9,680 nucleotides of DNA from Acidobacteriota bacterium (GTDB taxonomy: Bacteria; Acidobacteriota; Holophagae; Thermotomaculales; Thermotomaculaceae): positions 1 through 9,680 of the forward strand of contig QMQE01000089.1 in NCBI GenBank assembly GCA_003650445.1, given 5' to 3'. Shown here piece after piece: positions 1 through 5,841 of this stretch. The notes beneath the pieces are model-generated. The model was not told the origin of the DNA. It worked only from the letters and a program-made list of their open reading frames with translations, and ran no database searches. Numbering within the stretch: position 1 is the first letter of the stretch; every line of letters begins with the position of its first letter. A program made the translations under genes and the position numbers.

Positions 1-7
1 ATTCGGC

Positions 8-36
8 GCAACGCGCCGCGGGGGTAGGGGTAAGAA
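8..36 (+). repeat. GC-rich dispersed repeat block A, copy 1
   Basis: This 29-nt block begins GCAACGCGCCGCG and ends GGGGTAAGAA. It is identical to 8779-8807, in the same orientation. The bases just before it are also similar (TTCGGC here, TCCGGT there), so the repeat may extend a little further left. It contains G runs and a GGCGC/GCGCC self-complementary stretch. Confidence 0.85.
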
Positions 37-57
37 AAATCAAAGAGTTGGCCATTC
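37..57 (+). repeat. Dispersed repeat block B, copy 1
   Basis: This 21-nt block (starting AAATCAAAGAG, ending TTGGCCATTC) is identical to 8835-8855 in the same orientation. Here it directly follows block A. At the other site 27 nt of other sequence lies between the two blocks. A diverged third copy is at 351-367. Confidence 0.85.
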
Positions 58-72
58 CATGTCTTTTGATTT

Positions 73-104
73 ACTCATCACTCATCACTCATCACCCATC
101 ACTC
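73..104 (+). repeat. Tandem 7-nt repeat (ACTCATC)
   Basis: Four and a half copies of ACTCATC lie head to tail, with one T-to-C change in the fourth unit. There are no spacers, so it is not a CRISPR array. Confidence 0.85.
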
Positions 105-240
105 TTTCAGAGTGGGCTGGCAGTTCCTTGTTGTTTCCAAATCTTATCCGAACCTTAACATTATCTTAGCGTTGTGCATTAGCGTCCTTGTGTTAAATTC
201 TTTTCCCTCTCGTCTCTTCCCTTCCCTTCCGTTCTTCCCC

Positions 241-267
241 CTCAGCGGTCTCAGCGACCTCTGCGGT
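241..267 (+). repeat. Tandem 9-nt repeat (CTCAGCGGT-like)
   Basis: Three imperfect 9-nt units, CTCAGCGGT, CTCAGCGAC and CTCTGCGGT, follow one another directly. They adjoin a pyrimidine-rich tract (about 197-243) made mostly of CTTCC-like words. Confidence 0.65.
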
Positions 268-350
268 GAGTCTGGTGTCTGTTTCTGTTGCTTCCATCTC
301 CGAATTTCATTTTTTTGGATAGCTATTGGATGATAGGTTAAAGAGGGGGG

Positions 351-367
351 AAAATCAGAGAATTGGC
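351..367 (+). repeat. Diverged copy of repeat block B
   Basis: AAAATCAGAGAATTGGC matches positions 36-52 at 15 of 17 bases in the same orientation. The sequence just upstream (328-338, GGATGATAGGT) resembles the GGATG-type repeat found at 8101-8122 and 8742-8775. Confidence 0.55.
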
Positions 368-375
368 TGCAGCCT

Positions 376-410
376 ACTCCTACCCCCAACTCCTACCCCA
401 ACTCCTACTT
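376..410 (+). repeat. C-rich tandem repeat (ACTCCTACCCCA)
   Basis: Units ACTCCTACCCCCA, ACTCCTACCCCA and ACTCCTACTT run in tandem. Read on the minus strand they give GGGGTAGGAGT, which resembles the GGGGGTAGGGGTAAG part of block A. The two ends of the 1-410 patch are therefore roughly inverted in this module. Confidence 0.65.
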
Positions 411-439
411 CTGATTCCAGCCCGGAGGGCTGGAATCAG
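411..439 (-). terminator. Perfect hairpin at the end of the decarboxylase operon
   Basis: CTGATTCCAGCCC and GGGCTGGAATCAG form a perfect 13-bp stem around the 3-nt loop GGA. The hairpin contains the beta-subunit stop codon (TGA, 436-438). On the minus strand it is not followed by a T run, so it does not fit a classical intrinsic terminator. It may act with Rho, as a 3' end stabiliser, or as a weak terminator. The structure is plain; the function is inferred. Confidence 0.55.
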
Positions 440-1563
440 TGATGGAAGATGGCGATGAATACACCCGCCGCAATGGCAGAGCCGATGACACCGGCTACGT
501 TGGGTGCCATGGCGTGCATGAGCAGGTGGTTGTCTTTGTCATATTTTCGCCCGAAGTGGTGAACCACTCTGGCGGAATCCGGTACGGCGGAGACACCGGC
601 CGCACCGATGAGGGGATTGATTTTCACCTTCAGGAACAGGTTCATCAGTTTGGCAAAGAGCAGGCCACCCGCGGTGGCGATTGCGAAGGATAAGAGTCCA
701 AGTCCGAAGATGCCCACCGACCGGGTGTTGAGAAATTGAGATGCCTGGGTACTGGCACCCACCGCAAATGAGAGCAGGATGGTGCAGGTGTCCAGAATGG
801 ATGTTGAAGCGGTTTTTGCCAGGCGGTCGGTGACGCCGGATTCCTTCAGGAGGTTGCCCAGCATGAGCATGCCGACGAGGGTGATGGAGCCGGGTGCAAT
901 CAGGGCAGACACCATGAAGGCAATAATGGGGAAAAGGATTTTTTCCCGCCTGCTGACCCGCCGGGGTGGTTTCATCCTGATTTTCCGTTCTTTTTCAGTG
1001 GTCAGTAGTTTCATGATGGGCGGCTGAATCACCGGCACCAGTGCCATGTAGGAGTAAGCGGCAATGGCAATGGGGCCCAGGAGTTGCGGGGCGAGCTGGG
1101 ATGACAGAAAGATGGAGGTCGGGCCATCCGCGCCGCCGATGATTCCGATGGAAGCAGCCTCACGGTTGGTGAAGCCGATGAGCAGGGCGCCTATGTAGGT
1201 ACCGAAAATGCCAACCTGGGCTGCTGCTCCAAGTAGCATGGACTTGGGGCTGGAGATGAGGGTTGAAAAGTCGGTCAGTGCCCCGATACCGAGAAAAATG
1301 AGAGGTGGAAAAACGCCTGAAGTAACGCCGTAATAAATCAGGCTGTAAACACTACCCTTATCATAAACGCCGATTGGCAGGCCGGCCATGTAGGGCATGT
1401 TGCCGACAATTACGCCAAAGCCGATAGGGAGGAGGAGAAGGGGTTCAAATTTCTTAACAATGGCAAGGTAGACTGCGACGCACCCCAGCAATATCATGAT
1501 GGAATTGCCCCAGGTGAGGTTGGCAAAACCTGTGGTGCCCAGTGCTTTTATCAGGATTTCCAT
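436..1563 (-). CDS. mmdB: Na+-pumping decarboxylase, beta (membrane) subunit
   Basis: This 375-residue, highly hydrophobic protein is the beta subunit of the biotin-dependent Na+-transporting decarboxylases (OadB/MmdB/GcdB family). In the complex it decarboxylates carboxybiotin and exports Na+ across the inner membrane. The family signature GGADGPT is at 143-149 and the second signature, NPLIGAAGVSAVP, at 316-328. Residues matching the functional D203, Y229, N373, G377, S382 and R389 that I recall from Klebsiella OadB are D146, Y172, N316, G320, S325 and R332, with identical spacing throughout. A basic cytoplasmic loop (about 189-207) links the two hydrophobic halves. The start ATG at 1563 has GGAG (1570-1573) six bases upstream, and the gene follows the biotin carrier by 9 nt. 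It is last in the operon. Substrate specificity comes from the alpha subunit and the neighbouring epimerase, not from this subunit. Confidence 0.93.
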   Translation of the reverse strand: MEILIKALGTTGFANLTWGNSIMILLGCVAVYLAIVKKFEPLLLLPIGFGVIVGNMPYMAGLPIGVYDKGSVYSLIYYGVTSGVFPPLIFLGIGALTDFSTLISSPKSMLLGAAAQVGIFGTYIGALLIGFTNREAASIGIIGGADGPTSIFLSSQLAPQLLGPIAIAAYSYMALVPVIQPPIMKLLTTEKERKIRMKPPRRVSRREKILFPIIAFMVSALIAPGSITLVGMLMLGNLLKESGVTDRLAKTASTSILDTCTILLSFAVGASTQASQFLNTRSVGIFGLGLLSFAIATAGGLLFAKLMNLFLKVKINPLIGAAGVSAVPDSARVVHHFGRKYDKDNHLLMHAMAPNVAGVIGSAIAAGVFIAIFHH

Positions 1564-1572
1564 TTGTCACTC

Positions 1573-2061
1573 CTATTCCAGCACGATGAGGATATCGCCT
1601 TCGCTGATGGAATCGCCTTCTTTTACCTTGATTTCCCGAACGGTTCCGTTTATGTGGGATTGAATTTCATTTTCCATCTTCATGGCTTCCATGATCATGA
1701 CATCCTGGCCGGGTTTGACAATATCGCCAACTTTGACCATGATTTTGAGGATGAGCCCGGGGAGCGGTGCTACGATGGAGGATGCGTTGACAACGGATGC
1801 GGGTTTATGTGTGACAGGGCCGGCGAAACGGGGATGTTCAATGGTTGACTCGGAAAAGAACATTTGAGCCTGGCCCGGGGCAGTGGCAGCGGGTCGCATA
1901 GCCGGTTGTGGTTTAATGTCTGAGACGGATTCGATGCCGAGATCTTTCAAGCCGACTTTGTAGGTTCGGCCGTTGACGGTCAGTACGGCCTCGTAGGCCC
2001 CGAACTCATTGATTTCCACTGTGTATTCTTTGCCGTTGATATCAAATTTAACTTCTTTCAT
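1573..2061 (-). CDS. mmdC: Biotin carboxyl carrier subunit of the decarboxylase
   Basis: The product (162 residues) carries the biotin that shuttles CO2 from the carboxyltransferase to the membrane subunit. The C-terminal biotinyl domain (about 95-162) contains EAMKM with the target lysine at K128, preceded by APLPGLILKI and followed by the usual INGTVREIKVKEGD turn. The N-terminal 45 residues form a small beta-rich stretch, and a Pro/Ala-rich linker (about 50-95) probably lets the domain swing. The frame stays open to a TTG at 2073 that would overlap the previous stop, but ATG 2061 is preferred because GAGG (2068-2071) lies six bases before it. The stop is 9 nt before the beta-subunit start. 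Since no biotin carboxylase gene is nearby, a role in decarboxylation rather than ATP-driven carboxylation is favoured. Confidence 0.92.
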   Translation of the reverse strand: MKEVKFDINGKEYTVEINEFGAYEAVLTVNGRTYKVGLKDLGIESVSDIKPQPAMRPAATAPGQAQMFFSESTIEHPRFAGPVTHKPASVVNASSIVAPLPGLILKIMVKVGDIVKPGQDVMIMEAMKMENEIQSHINGTVREIKVKEGDSISEGDILIVLE

Positions 2062-2069
2062 TTTATTCC

Positions 2070-2438
2070 TCAAATGGTTCGGCGTTGTCCATATTTAAAG
2101 CCAAGGCGCCAGGCATTCTGTGCGTCGTTTCCATGGACAAACGTAATTTCACTTTGAACTGGGTCAAAATGGACTCTTCGATACAATTCGATAAGGGCTG
2201 CAATAGCAATCCGGTCTTCATCCGGGATTTCTTCAATTACCGGTGCAATCTCTGTCATTTCCGGAGAAACAGGTGTAGTTTCTGCTCCTCTTTCTTTGGT
2301 TTCGCTTTTTTCAACCAGTTCCAGAATCCGGTTAAACAGAAAAATGACACAGGCAATGAGGACCAGGCCGCCAAACACAATCAGGAGTCCGCCGACAGAG
2401 GTGGACCAGCCGTTGTTTTGAATGATGTTTTCCCACAT
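2070..2438 (-). CDS. mmdD: Small membrane (gamma/delta) subunit of the decarboxylase
   Basis: This 122-residue protein has one N-terminal membrane helix (about 12-36, GGLLIVFGGLVLIACVIFLF) followed by a charged, Glu/Pro-rich cytoplasmic linker (about 42-75). The C-terminal segment is DEDRIAIAALIELYRR and ends near WRLGF. This layout matches OadG/MmdD subunits, which anchor and assemble the soluble alpha subunit and biotin carrier on the membrane pump. The ATG at 2438 follows AGGA (2446-2449), and the gene lies 9 nt after the alpha-subunit stop. Its stop region overlaps the GAGG ribosome site of the biotin carrier gene, so the two are probably translationally coupled. No separate MmdE-like gene exists in the operon. 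Identification rests on topology and position more than on strong sequence signatures. Confidence 0.85.
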   Translation of the reverse strand: MWENIIQNNGWSTSVGGLLIVFGGLVLIACVIFLFNRILELVEKSETKERGAETTPVSPEMTEIAPVIEEIPDEDRIAIAALIELYRRVHFDPVQSEITFVHGNDAQNAWRLGFKYGQRRTI

Positions 2439-2447
2439 ATTGCTATC

Positions 2448-3998
2448 CTACAGGGGGATGTTGCCGTGTTTTTTCGGCGGGTTTTCATCTCGTTTGTTCT
2501 GAAGCATTTCCAGCGCCTTTATGAGCTTGTACCGGGTCATCCGGGGCTCAATTACCTCGTCGATAAATCCCTTGGATGCCGCGACGTAGGGATTGGCAAA
2601 ACGCTCCCTGTATTCTTCAATTTTTTCATGAAGTTTTTCCTTTGGTTTTTCAGCATCCCGAATTTCCCTTGAAAAAATGATTTCAGTGGCCCCCTCTGAA
2701 CCCATTACCGCAATTTCGGCGCATGGCCAGGAGAATATCATGTCTCCCCGAAGCTGTTTAGAGTTCATCACGCAGTAAGCACCGCCATATGCCTTCCTTG
2801 TGATTACCGTAAGCTTGGGAACAGTGGCTTCTGCGTAGGCGTAAAGAAGCTTTGCGCCATGTCGAATTACGCCACCGAATTCCTGAACCGTACCCGGCAT
2901 GAATCCGGGCACGTCTTCAAAGGTGATGATGGGGATGTTGAAAGCATCGCAGAATCGTACGAACCGAGCGCCCTTAACAGAGGAATTGATGTCCAGAACG
3001 CCGGCGAGATGTTTGGGCTGGTTTGCCACAATTCCCACGGATTTCCCGTTGAGCCGTCCGAAACCGATGAGGATGTTGGGTGCGAAAAGGGGCTGAATCT
3101 CAAAGAAATGTCCATTGTCCAGTACCATCTTCAGTACTTGTCTCATGTCGTAGGGCTTGCCGGGGTTTTCGGGAATGATGTAGTTCAGTTCTTCGTCCAG
3201 GCGGTCAATGGGATCGCCAGATTCCAGTATCGGCGGTTCTTCCATGTTGTTTTGAGGAATATAGGTAAACATTTCCCGCATGGCAGCAAACAGGGATTGC
3301 TCATCATCAAAGGTGAGATGGGTAATCCCACTCTTGGATGCGTGCATCCTGGCGCCGCCCAGTTCTTCCGCTGTGACGTCTTCATGGGTGACTGTTTTCA
3401 CAATCTTGGGCCCGGTTAAAAACATATAAGCCGAATGCTTTACCATGAATACAAAATCCGTTAAAGCCGGGGAGTAAACAGCACCGCCGGCGGCTGGCCC
3501 GACCACTGCCGAGAGTTGCGGAATAACGCCTGAAGCGGTTACGTTGCGGAGAAAAATGTTGGTATAGCCAGCAAGGGAATCAACACCTTCCTGAATTCGG
3601 GCACCGCCTGAATCATTGATTCCAATGATGGGTGCGCCCACTTTCATGGCCATATCCTGAATCTTGGCGATTTTCTCACCCACGGTTTTGGACAGGGAAC
3701 CACCGAAGACGGTGAAATCAAAGGCATAGACAAAGGCAAGGCGGCCGAAGATGGTACCGTATCCCGTAACAACGCCATCTCCAAGATAGGTTTTTTCTTC
3801 CATACCGAATTCATGACATTCGTGGGTTCTAAGGGCATCTACTTCTTCAAAACTCTTGGGGTCTAAAAGCAGGGAAATCCGTTCCCTTGCTGTCAGTTTC
3901 CCCTTTTTGTGTTGTTTCTCGATTGCCTTCAATCCGCCGCCCACAAGGGCTTTTTCGGTAAGTTCTTTCAGCTCAAGCAGCTTCCGTTGCCGGCTCAT
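2448..3998 (-). CDS. mmdA: Methylmalonyl-CoA decarboxylase, alpha (carboxyltransferase) subunit
   Basis: The product (516 residues, normal family length) is an acyl-CoA carboxyltransferase that moves CO2 from methylmalonyl-CoA to biotin, leaving propionyl-CoA. It has two crotonase-like halves. The first holds SGGARIQEG (130-138) and GPAAGGAVYS (167-176). The second holds PGFMPGTVQEFGG (364-376) and RKAYGGAY (401-408), which are CoA/biotin-site and oxyanion-hole glycines. The C terminus, KKHGNIPL, is typical of the MmdA/PccB group. Sequence alone would also allow a propionyl-CoA carboxylase beta chain. The adjacent membrane subunits and the lack of a biotin carboxylase favour the Na+-pump decarboxylase, and the epimerase points to methylmalonyl-CoA rather than glutaconyl-CoA. 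ATG 3998 overlaps the epimerase stop as ATGA and has GGAGG (4008-4012) nine bases upstream. Confidence 0.92.
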   Translation of the reverse strand: MSRQRKLLELKELTEKALVGGGLKAIEKQHKKGKLTARERISLLLDPKSFEEVDALRTHECHEFGMEEKTYLGDGVVTGYGTIFGRLAFVYAFDFTVFGGSLSKTVGEKIAKIQDMAMKVGAPIIGINDSGGARIQEGVDSLAGYTNIFLRNVTASGVIPQLSAVVGPAAGGAVYSPALTDFVFMVKHSAYMFLTGPKIVKTVTHEDVTAEELGGARMHASKSGITHLTFDDEQSLFAAMREMFTYIPQNNMEEPPILESGDPIDRLDEELNYIIPENPGKPYDMRQVLKMVLDNGHFFEIQPLFAPNILIGFGRLNGKSVGIVANQPKHLAGVLDINSSVKGARFVRFCDAFNIPIITFEDVPGFMPGTVQEFGGVIRHGAKLLYAYAEATVPKLTVITRKAYGGAYCVMNSKQLRGDMIFSWPCAEIAVMGSEGATEIIFSREIRDAEKPKEKLHEKIEEYRERFANPYVAASKGFIDEVIEPRMTRYKLIKALEMLQNKRDENPPKKHGNIPL

Positions 3999-4408
3999 TT
4001 GTCTGTTCCTCCAGGTTCGCAGAGTTCAGTGAGAATCCGTCCCGACGAAGCCGGGTGCACAAACGCAATCTTTGTTCCATGAGCGCCATTTCTCGGCTGA
4101 TGGTCAATGAGCCGGATTCCGGCTGATTCCAGCGCTTCAATCTCGCCTTCCACGGAATCGGTTTCAAAGGCAATGTGGTGAATGCCCGGCCCCTTTTTTT
4201 CAAGGAAGGCCGCAACGGGGCTGTCGGGGCCGGTTGGCTCCAGCAACTCAAGTTTGACTTCGCCACACTGGAACATGGCAATTTTAACCTTCTGTTCCAC
4301 AACAGTTTCTTCCCCGAGGAAAGTCAATTGCAGTACATCCCGGTAAAAGGGAATCTGGCTTTCGAGGGATAAAACCGCAATACCGATATGATTTATCTTT
4401 TGAATCAT
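3995..4408 (-). CDS. mce: Methylmalonyl-CoA epimerase
   Basis: This 137-residue protein of the vicinal-oxygen-chelate fold interconverts (R)- and (S)-methylmalonyl-CoA, linking the B12-dependent mutase to the decarboxylase that follows. Two beta-alpha-beta-beta-beta modules are visible, starting at NHIGIAV (6-12) and GIHHIAF (75-81). Expected metal ligands are H7, E54 (in VKLELLEP), H78 and E128 (in ILTELCE). ATG 4408 is chosen because GGAGG (4417-4421) lies eight bases before it; the frame continues upstream to a TTG at 4423 that falls within that ribosome site. It is the first gene of the operon and overlaps the alpha-subunit gene by four bases (ATGA). A mutase gene is not in the window. 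Confidence 0.92.
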   Translation of the reverse strand: MIQKINHIGIAVLSLESQIPFYRDVLQLTFLGEETVVEQKVKIAMFQCGEVKLELLEPTGPDSPVAAFLEKKGPGIHHIAFETDSVEGEIEALESAGIRLIDHQPRNGAHGTKIAFVHPASSGRILTELCEPGGTDK

Positions 4409-4556
4409 AGATAAGACCTCCAATTCTGTTCTGATTCCAGGTTGCTTCAGCCTGCAGCCCTGCGCTTGCCTGCATGATGGTATTCACCATCTTATCGAAA
4501 GGGGCCGGGATGTTCAAATCAGGCAATTCTGCAACCCGGATTCTGAACGCCCCCAT
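4284..4556 (-). other. Doubtful small frame in the operon leader
   Basis: An open frame of 90 codons starts at ATG 4556 and runs out of frame into the epimerase gene. The part upstream of the epimerase (4424-4556) has a protein-like composition (VAELPDLNIPAPFDKMV), but no Shine-Dalgarno site precedes it. Its ATG shares two bases (4555-4556) with the predicted -10 box, so it would be at or upstream of the predicted transcription start. I recognise no family. It may be a decayed gene fragment or simply leader sequence. Confidence 0.15.
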
Positions 4557-4583
4557 TGTAGACTCATGTGATTCACTTCACAA
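4555..4583 (-). promoter_or_regulatory. Predicted promoter of the epimerase-decarboxylase operon
   Basis: On the minus strand, TTGTGA (4583-4578) and TACAAT (4560-4555) are separated by 17 nt. The -10 matches consensus at five of six positions and the -35 at four of six. Transcription would start near 4548, leaving a leader of about 140 nt before the epimerase. The preceding 100 bases (4583-4690) are AT-rich, as is common upstream of promoters. Confidence 0.5.
4567..4582. promoter_or_regulatory. CRP-type palindrome on the operon promoter
   Basis: TGTGATTCACTTCACA is a perfect TGTGA-N6-TCACA palindrome, the consensus core for CRP-family regulators. It covers most of the predicted -35 element and is centred about 26 bases upstream of the predicted start. 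That position would suit repression or promoter masking more than activation, unless the true start lies further downstream. Confidence 0.5.
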
Positions 4584-4696
4584 CATAAAAAACTGATTTT
4601 TTCAAAAAAATCTTGCTCTCGAAAGGGGGAAACTCCTAACTTATAGAAAAAAACTTATATGATTGAAAGAGCGAGAAGAAAAAAATTGCGTTCAGT

Positions 4697-5593
4697 TCAA
4701 TGGGGTGCCGTTTCCGCGTGGATTTCACCCCTTTCTCTCTGGCCGATGGGCAATTCCGACAGTACCATCGCCGCTACAATGAGAAGGCCTCCCAGTGCCC
4801 GATGGGGAACAATGAGTTCATTTCCATAGGTCCAGGCGAAGAGAGCGGCAAAAACCGGTTCCATTGAGAAAATAATGGCGACTTTCACCGGGGAAGTGTT
4901 GCGCTGTGCTACCAGCTGGATAATAAACGCACTTACGGTGGGGAAAACTGCAAGAAAAACAATAACGCCCAGGGCCGCCCGGCAGTCGCAGGAGAGCGAC
5001 GTACTGGATGAAAGCCCCACTGCGATGCTCAACAAGCCCACAACCAGCATTTGTTGGAAATTCAGGATGAAGGGGTCGGCTCCGTTTTTCATGAAGCGAT
5101 CTGCAATAAGGATGTGAATGGCATAGCCCATTGCTGCAAAAAGGGTCAGAAAATCGCCGAAATTGGCGTCGTGGAGGCCCCCGGTCAGTACGAAGAGGCC
5201 GGAAACAGCGAGAGCTATTGAAATCAGTTTCATTGGCGAGGGGAGTTTTTTCATGAAAACGAAGGCAAACAGGGGTACAAACACGATAAATAAGCCGGTG
5301 ATAAAACCTGAGTTGGATGCAGTGGTAAATTTCAGGCCGATGGTTTGAGGTACATAAATGGTCCAGAGAAAAAAACCGAGAATCAGCCCCTGCTTCCAGT
5401 CGGTGAAGGGATTTCGTTTCAGCAGGAGGAGAAGAATAAGCATGATGACAGCGGCAATGAGGAAACGATAGCCCAGGAGCCCCAGCGGTGTCACATGGTG
5501 CAACACGTTTTTTACCATGAAAAAGGTAGCCCCCCAGATTGCAGCGGCATACAATAATCCAACATCAGATAGCATGGTTCTGAATCCCTTCAT
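4697..5593 (-). CDS. EamA-family (DMT superfamily) membrane transporter
   Basis: This 298-residue protein has about ten hydrophobic segments and the internal duplication of the drug/metabolite transporter superfamily. The first EamA repeat (about 8-137) includes AAAIWGATFFMVKN and the second (about 147-283) includes IFSMEPVFAALFAW, the typical EPVFA motif in the last part of the second repeat. Such proteins sit in the inner membrane and usually export amino acids, metabolites or drugs; the substrate cannot be read from the sequence. ATG 5593 is chosen because GGAGG (5599-5603) lies five bases upstream; an internal ATG at 5575 has no such site. The gene is divergent from the nitric oxide reductase. 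It is separated from the decarboxylase operon by a 288-nt gap with its own promoter signals, so it is probably its own unit. Confidence 0.9.
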   Translation of the reverse strand: MKGFRTMLSDVGLLYAAAIWGATFFMVKNVLHHVTPLGLLGYRFLIAAVIMLILLLLLKRNPFTDWKQGLILGFFLWTIYVPQTIGLKFTTASNSGFITGLFIVFVPLFAFVFMKKLPSPMKLISIALAVSGLFVLTGGLHDANFGDFLTLFAAMGYAIHILIADRFMKNGADPFILNFQQMLVVGLLSIAVGLSSSTSLSCDCRAALGVIVFLAVFPTVSAFIIQLVAQRNTSPVKVAIIFSMEPVFAALFAWTYGNELIVPHRALGGLLIVAAMVLSELPIGQRERGEIHAETAPH

Positions 5594-5613
5594 TTTTCCC
5601 TCCTCGGTCAGAT

Positions 5614-5643
5614 ATTGTATCGCATTTTCCCCAATATGATGAA
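5614..5643 (-). promoter_or_regulatory. Possible promoter of the EamA-family gene
   Basis: On the minus strand TACAAT (5619-5614) is a good -10 box, preceded 18 nt upstream by a poor -35 candidate, TTCATC (5643-5638). A short inverted repeat, ATATTG (5612-5617) and CAATAT (5632-5637), spans the -10 and may be coincidental. The leader would be about 15 nt, just enough for the ribosome site. Confidence 0.25.
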
Positions 5644-5703
5644 ATTGAGAAAACTTGGCTCATATTCCCCGAATTTTGAATTAAAGCATTCCTTTTCGCT
5701 TTT

Positions 5704-5717
5704 TTGACAGGAATCAA
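5704..5717. promoter_or_regulatory. FNR/DNR-like palindrome overlapping the -35
   Basis: TTGACAGGAATCAA fits the FNR-family pattern TTGAT-N4-ATCAA with one mismatch (C for T). FNR-family regulators of the Dnr/NnrR type commonly control NO reductase genes. The site covers the predicted -35. If an activator binds at -41.5, transcription would instead start near 5752 with a weak -10 (AATATC at 5740-5745). Confidence 0.4.
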
Positions 5718-5733
5718 GTTTTTCTGGTAAAAT
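5704..5733 (+). promoter_or_regulatory. Predicted promoter of the nitric oxide reductase gene
   Basis: TTGACA (5704-5709), an 18-nt spacer and TAAAAT (5728-5733) form a near-consensus promoter. A TG dinucleotide one base before the -10 (5725-5726) adds an extended -10. Transcription would start near 5740, giving a leader of about 100 nt before ATG 5842. Confidence 0.55.
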
Positions 5734-5841
5734 TCTGTCAATATCAATGTGGTTGAATCCGGATATGTTTCGCAATGAATGGCTGATGCAAGCTTTTATG
5801 TGGACATCCAGTAAGAGCGACAAAATGATAAGGAGGTCTCA

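Larger units (their letters stand above)
1..435. other. Non-coding, repeat-rich intergenic region
   Basis: No convincing gene is present; the open frames on both strands have low-complexity, cysteine- or arginine-rich translations and no ribosome site. The region is a chain of short repeats: a GC-rich block (8-36), a block shared with the far end of the window (37-57), a 7-nt tandem (73-104), a pyrimidine-rich stretch (about 197-243), a 9-nt tandem (241-267), a diverged copy of the shared block (351-367) and a 12/13-nt C-rich tandem (376-410). It ends in the hairpin at the end of the decarboxylase operon. Its left boundary lies outside the window. Confidence 0.7.

Noticed and set aside
73..104. 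Possible CRISPR array
   Set aside because: The 7-nt units are directly adjacent without spacers; this is a simple tandem repeat.
112..389. Open frames on both strands in the first intergenic gap
   Set aside because: They translate repeat and pyrimidine-rich sequence, lack ribosome sites, overlap each other on opposite strands and resemble no family.
2448..3998. Propionyl-CoA carboxylase beta chain or glutaconyl-CoA decarboxylase alpha subunit
   Set aside because: No biotin carboxylase is nearby and Na+-pump subunits follow, against a carboxylase; the 516-residue length and the adjacent epimerase argue against glutaconyl-CoA.
4595..4612. AT-only palindrome GATTTTTT-CA-AAAAAATC as a terminator or FNR site
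   Set aside because: The stem is almost all A-T with a 2-nt loop, too weak for a terminator, and the half-site spacing is one base short of the FNR pattern.
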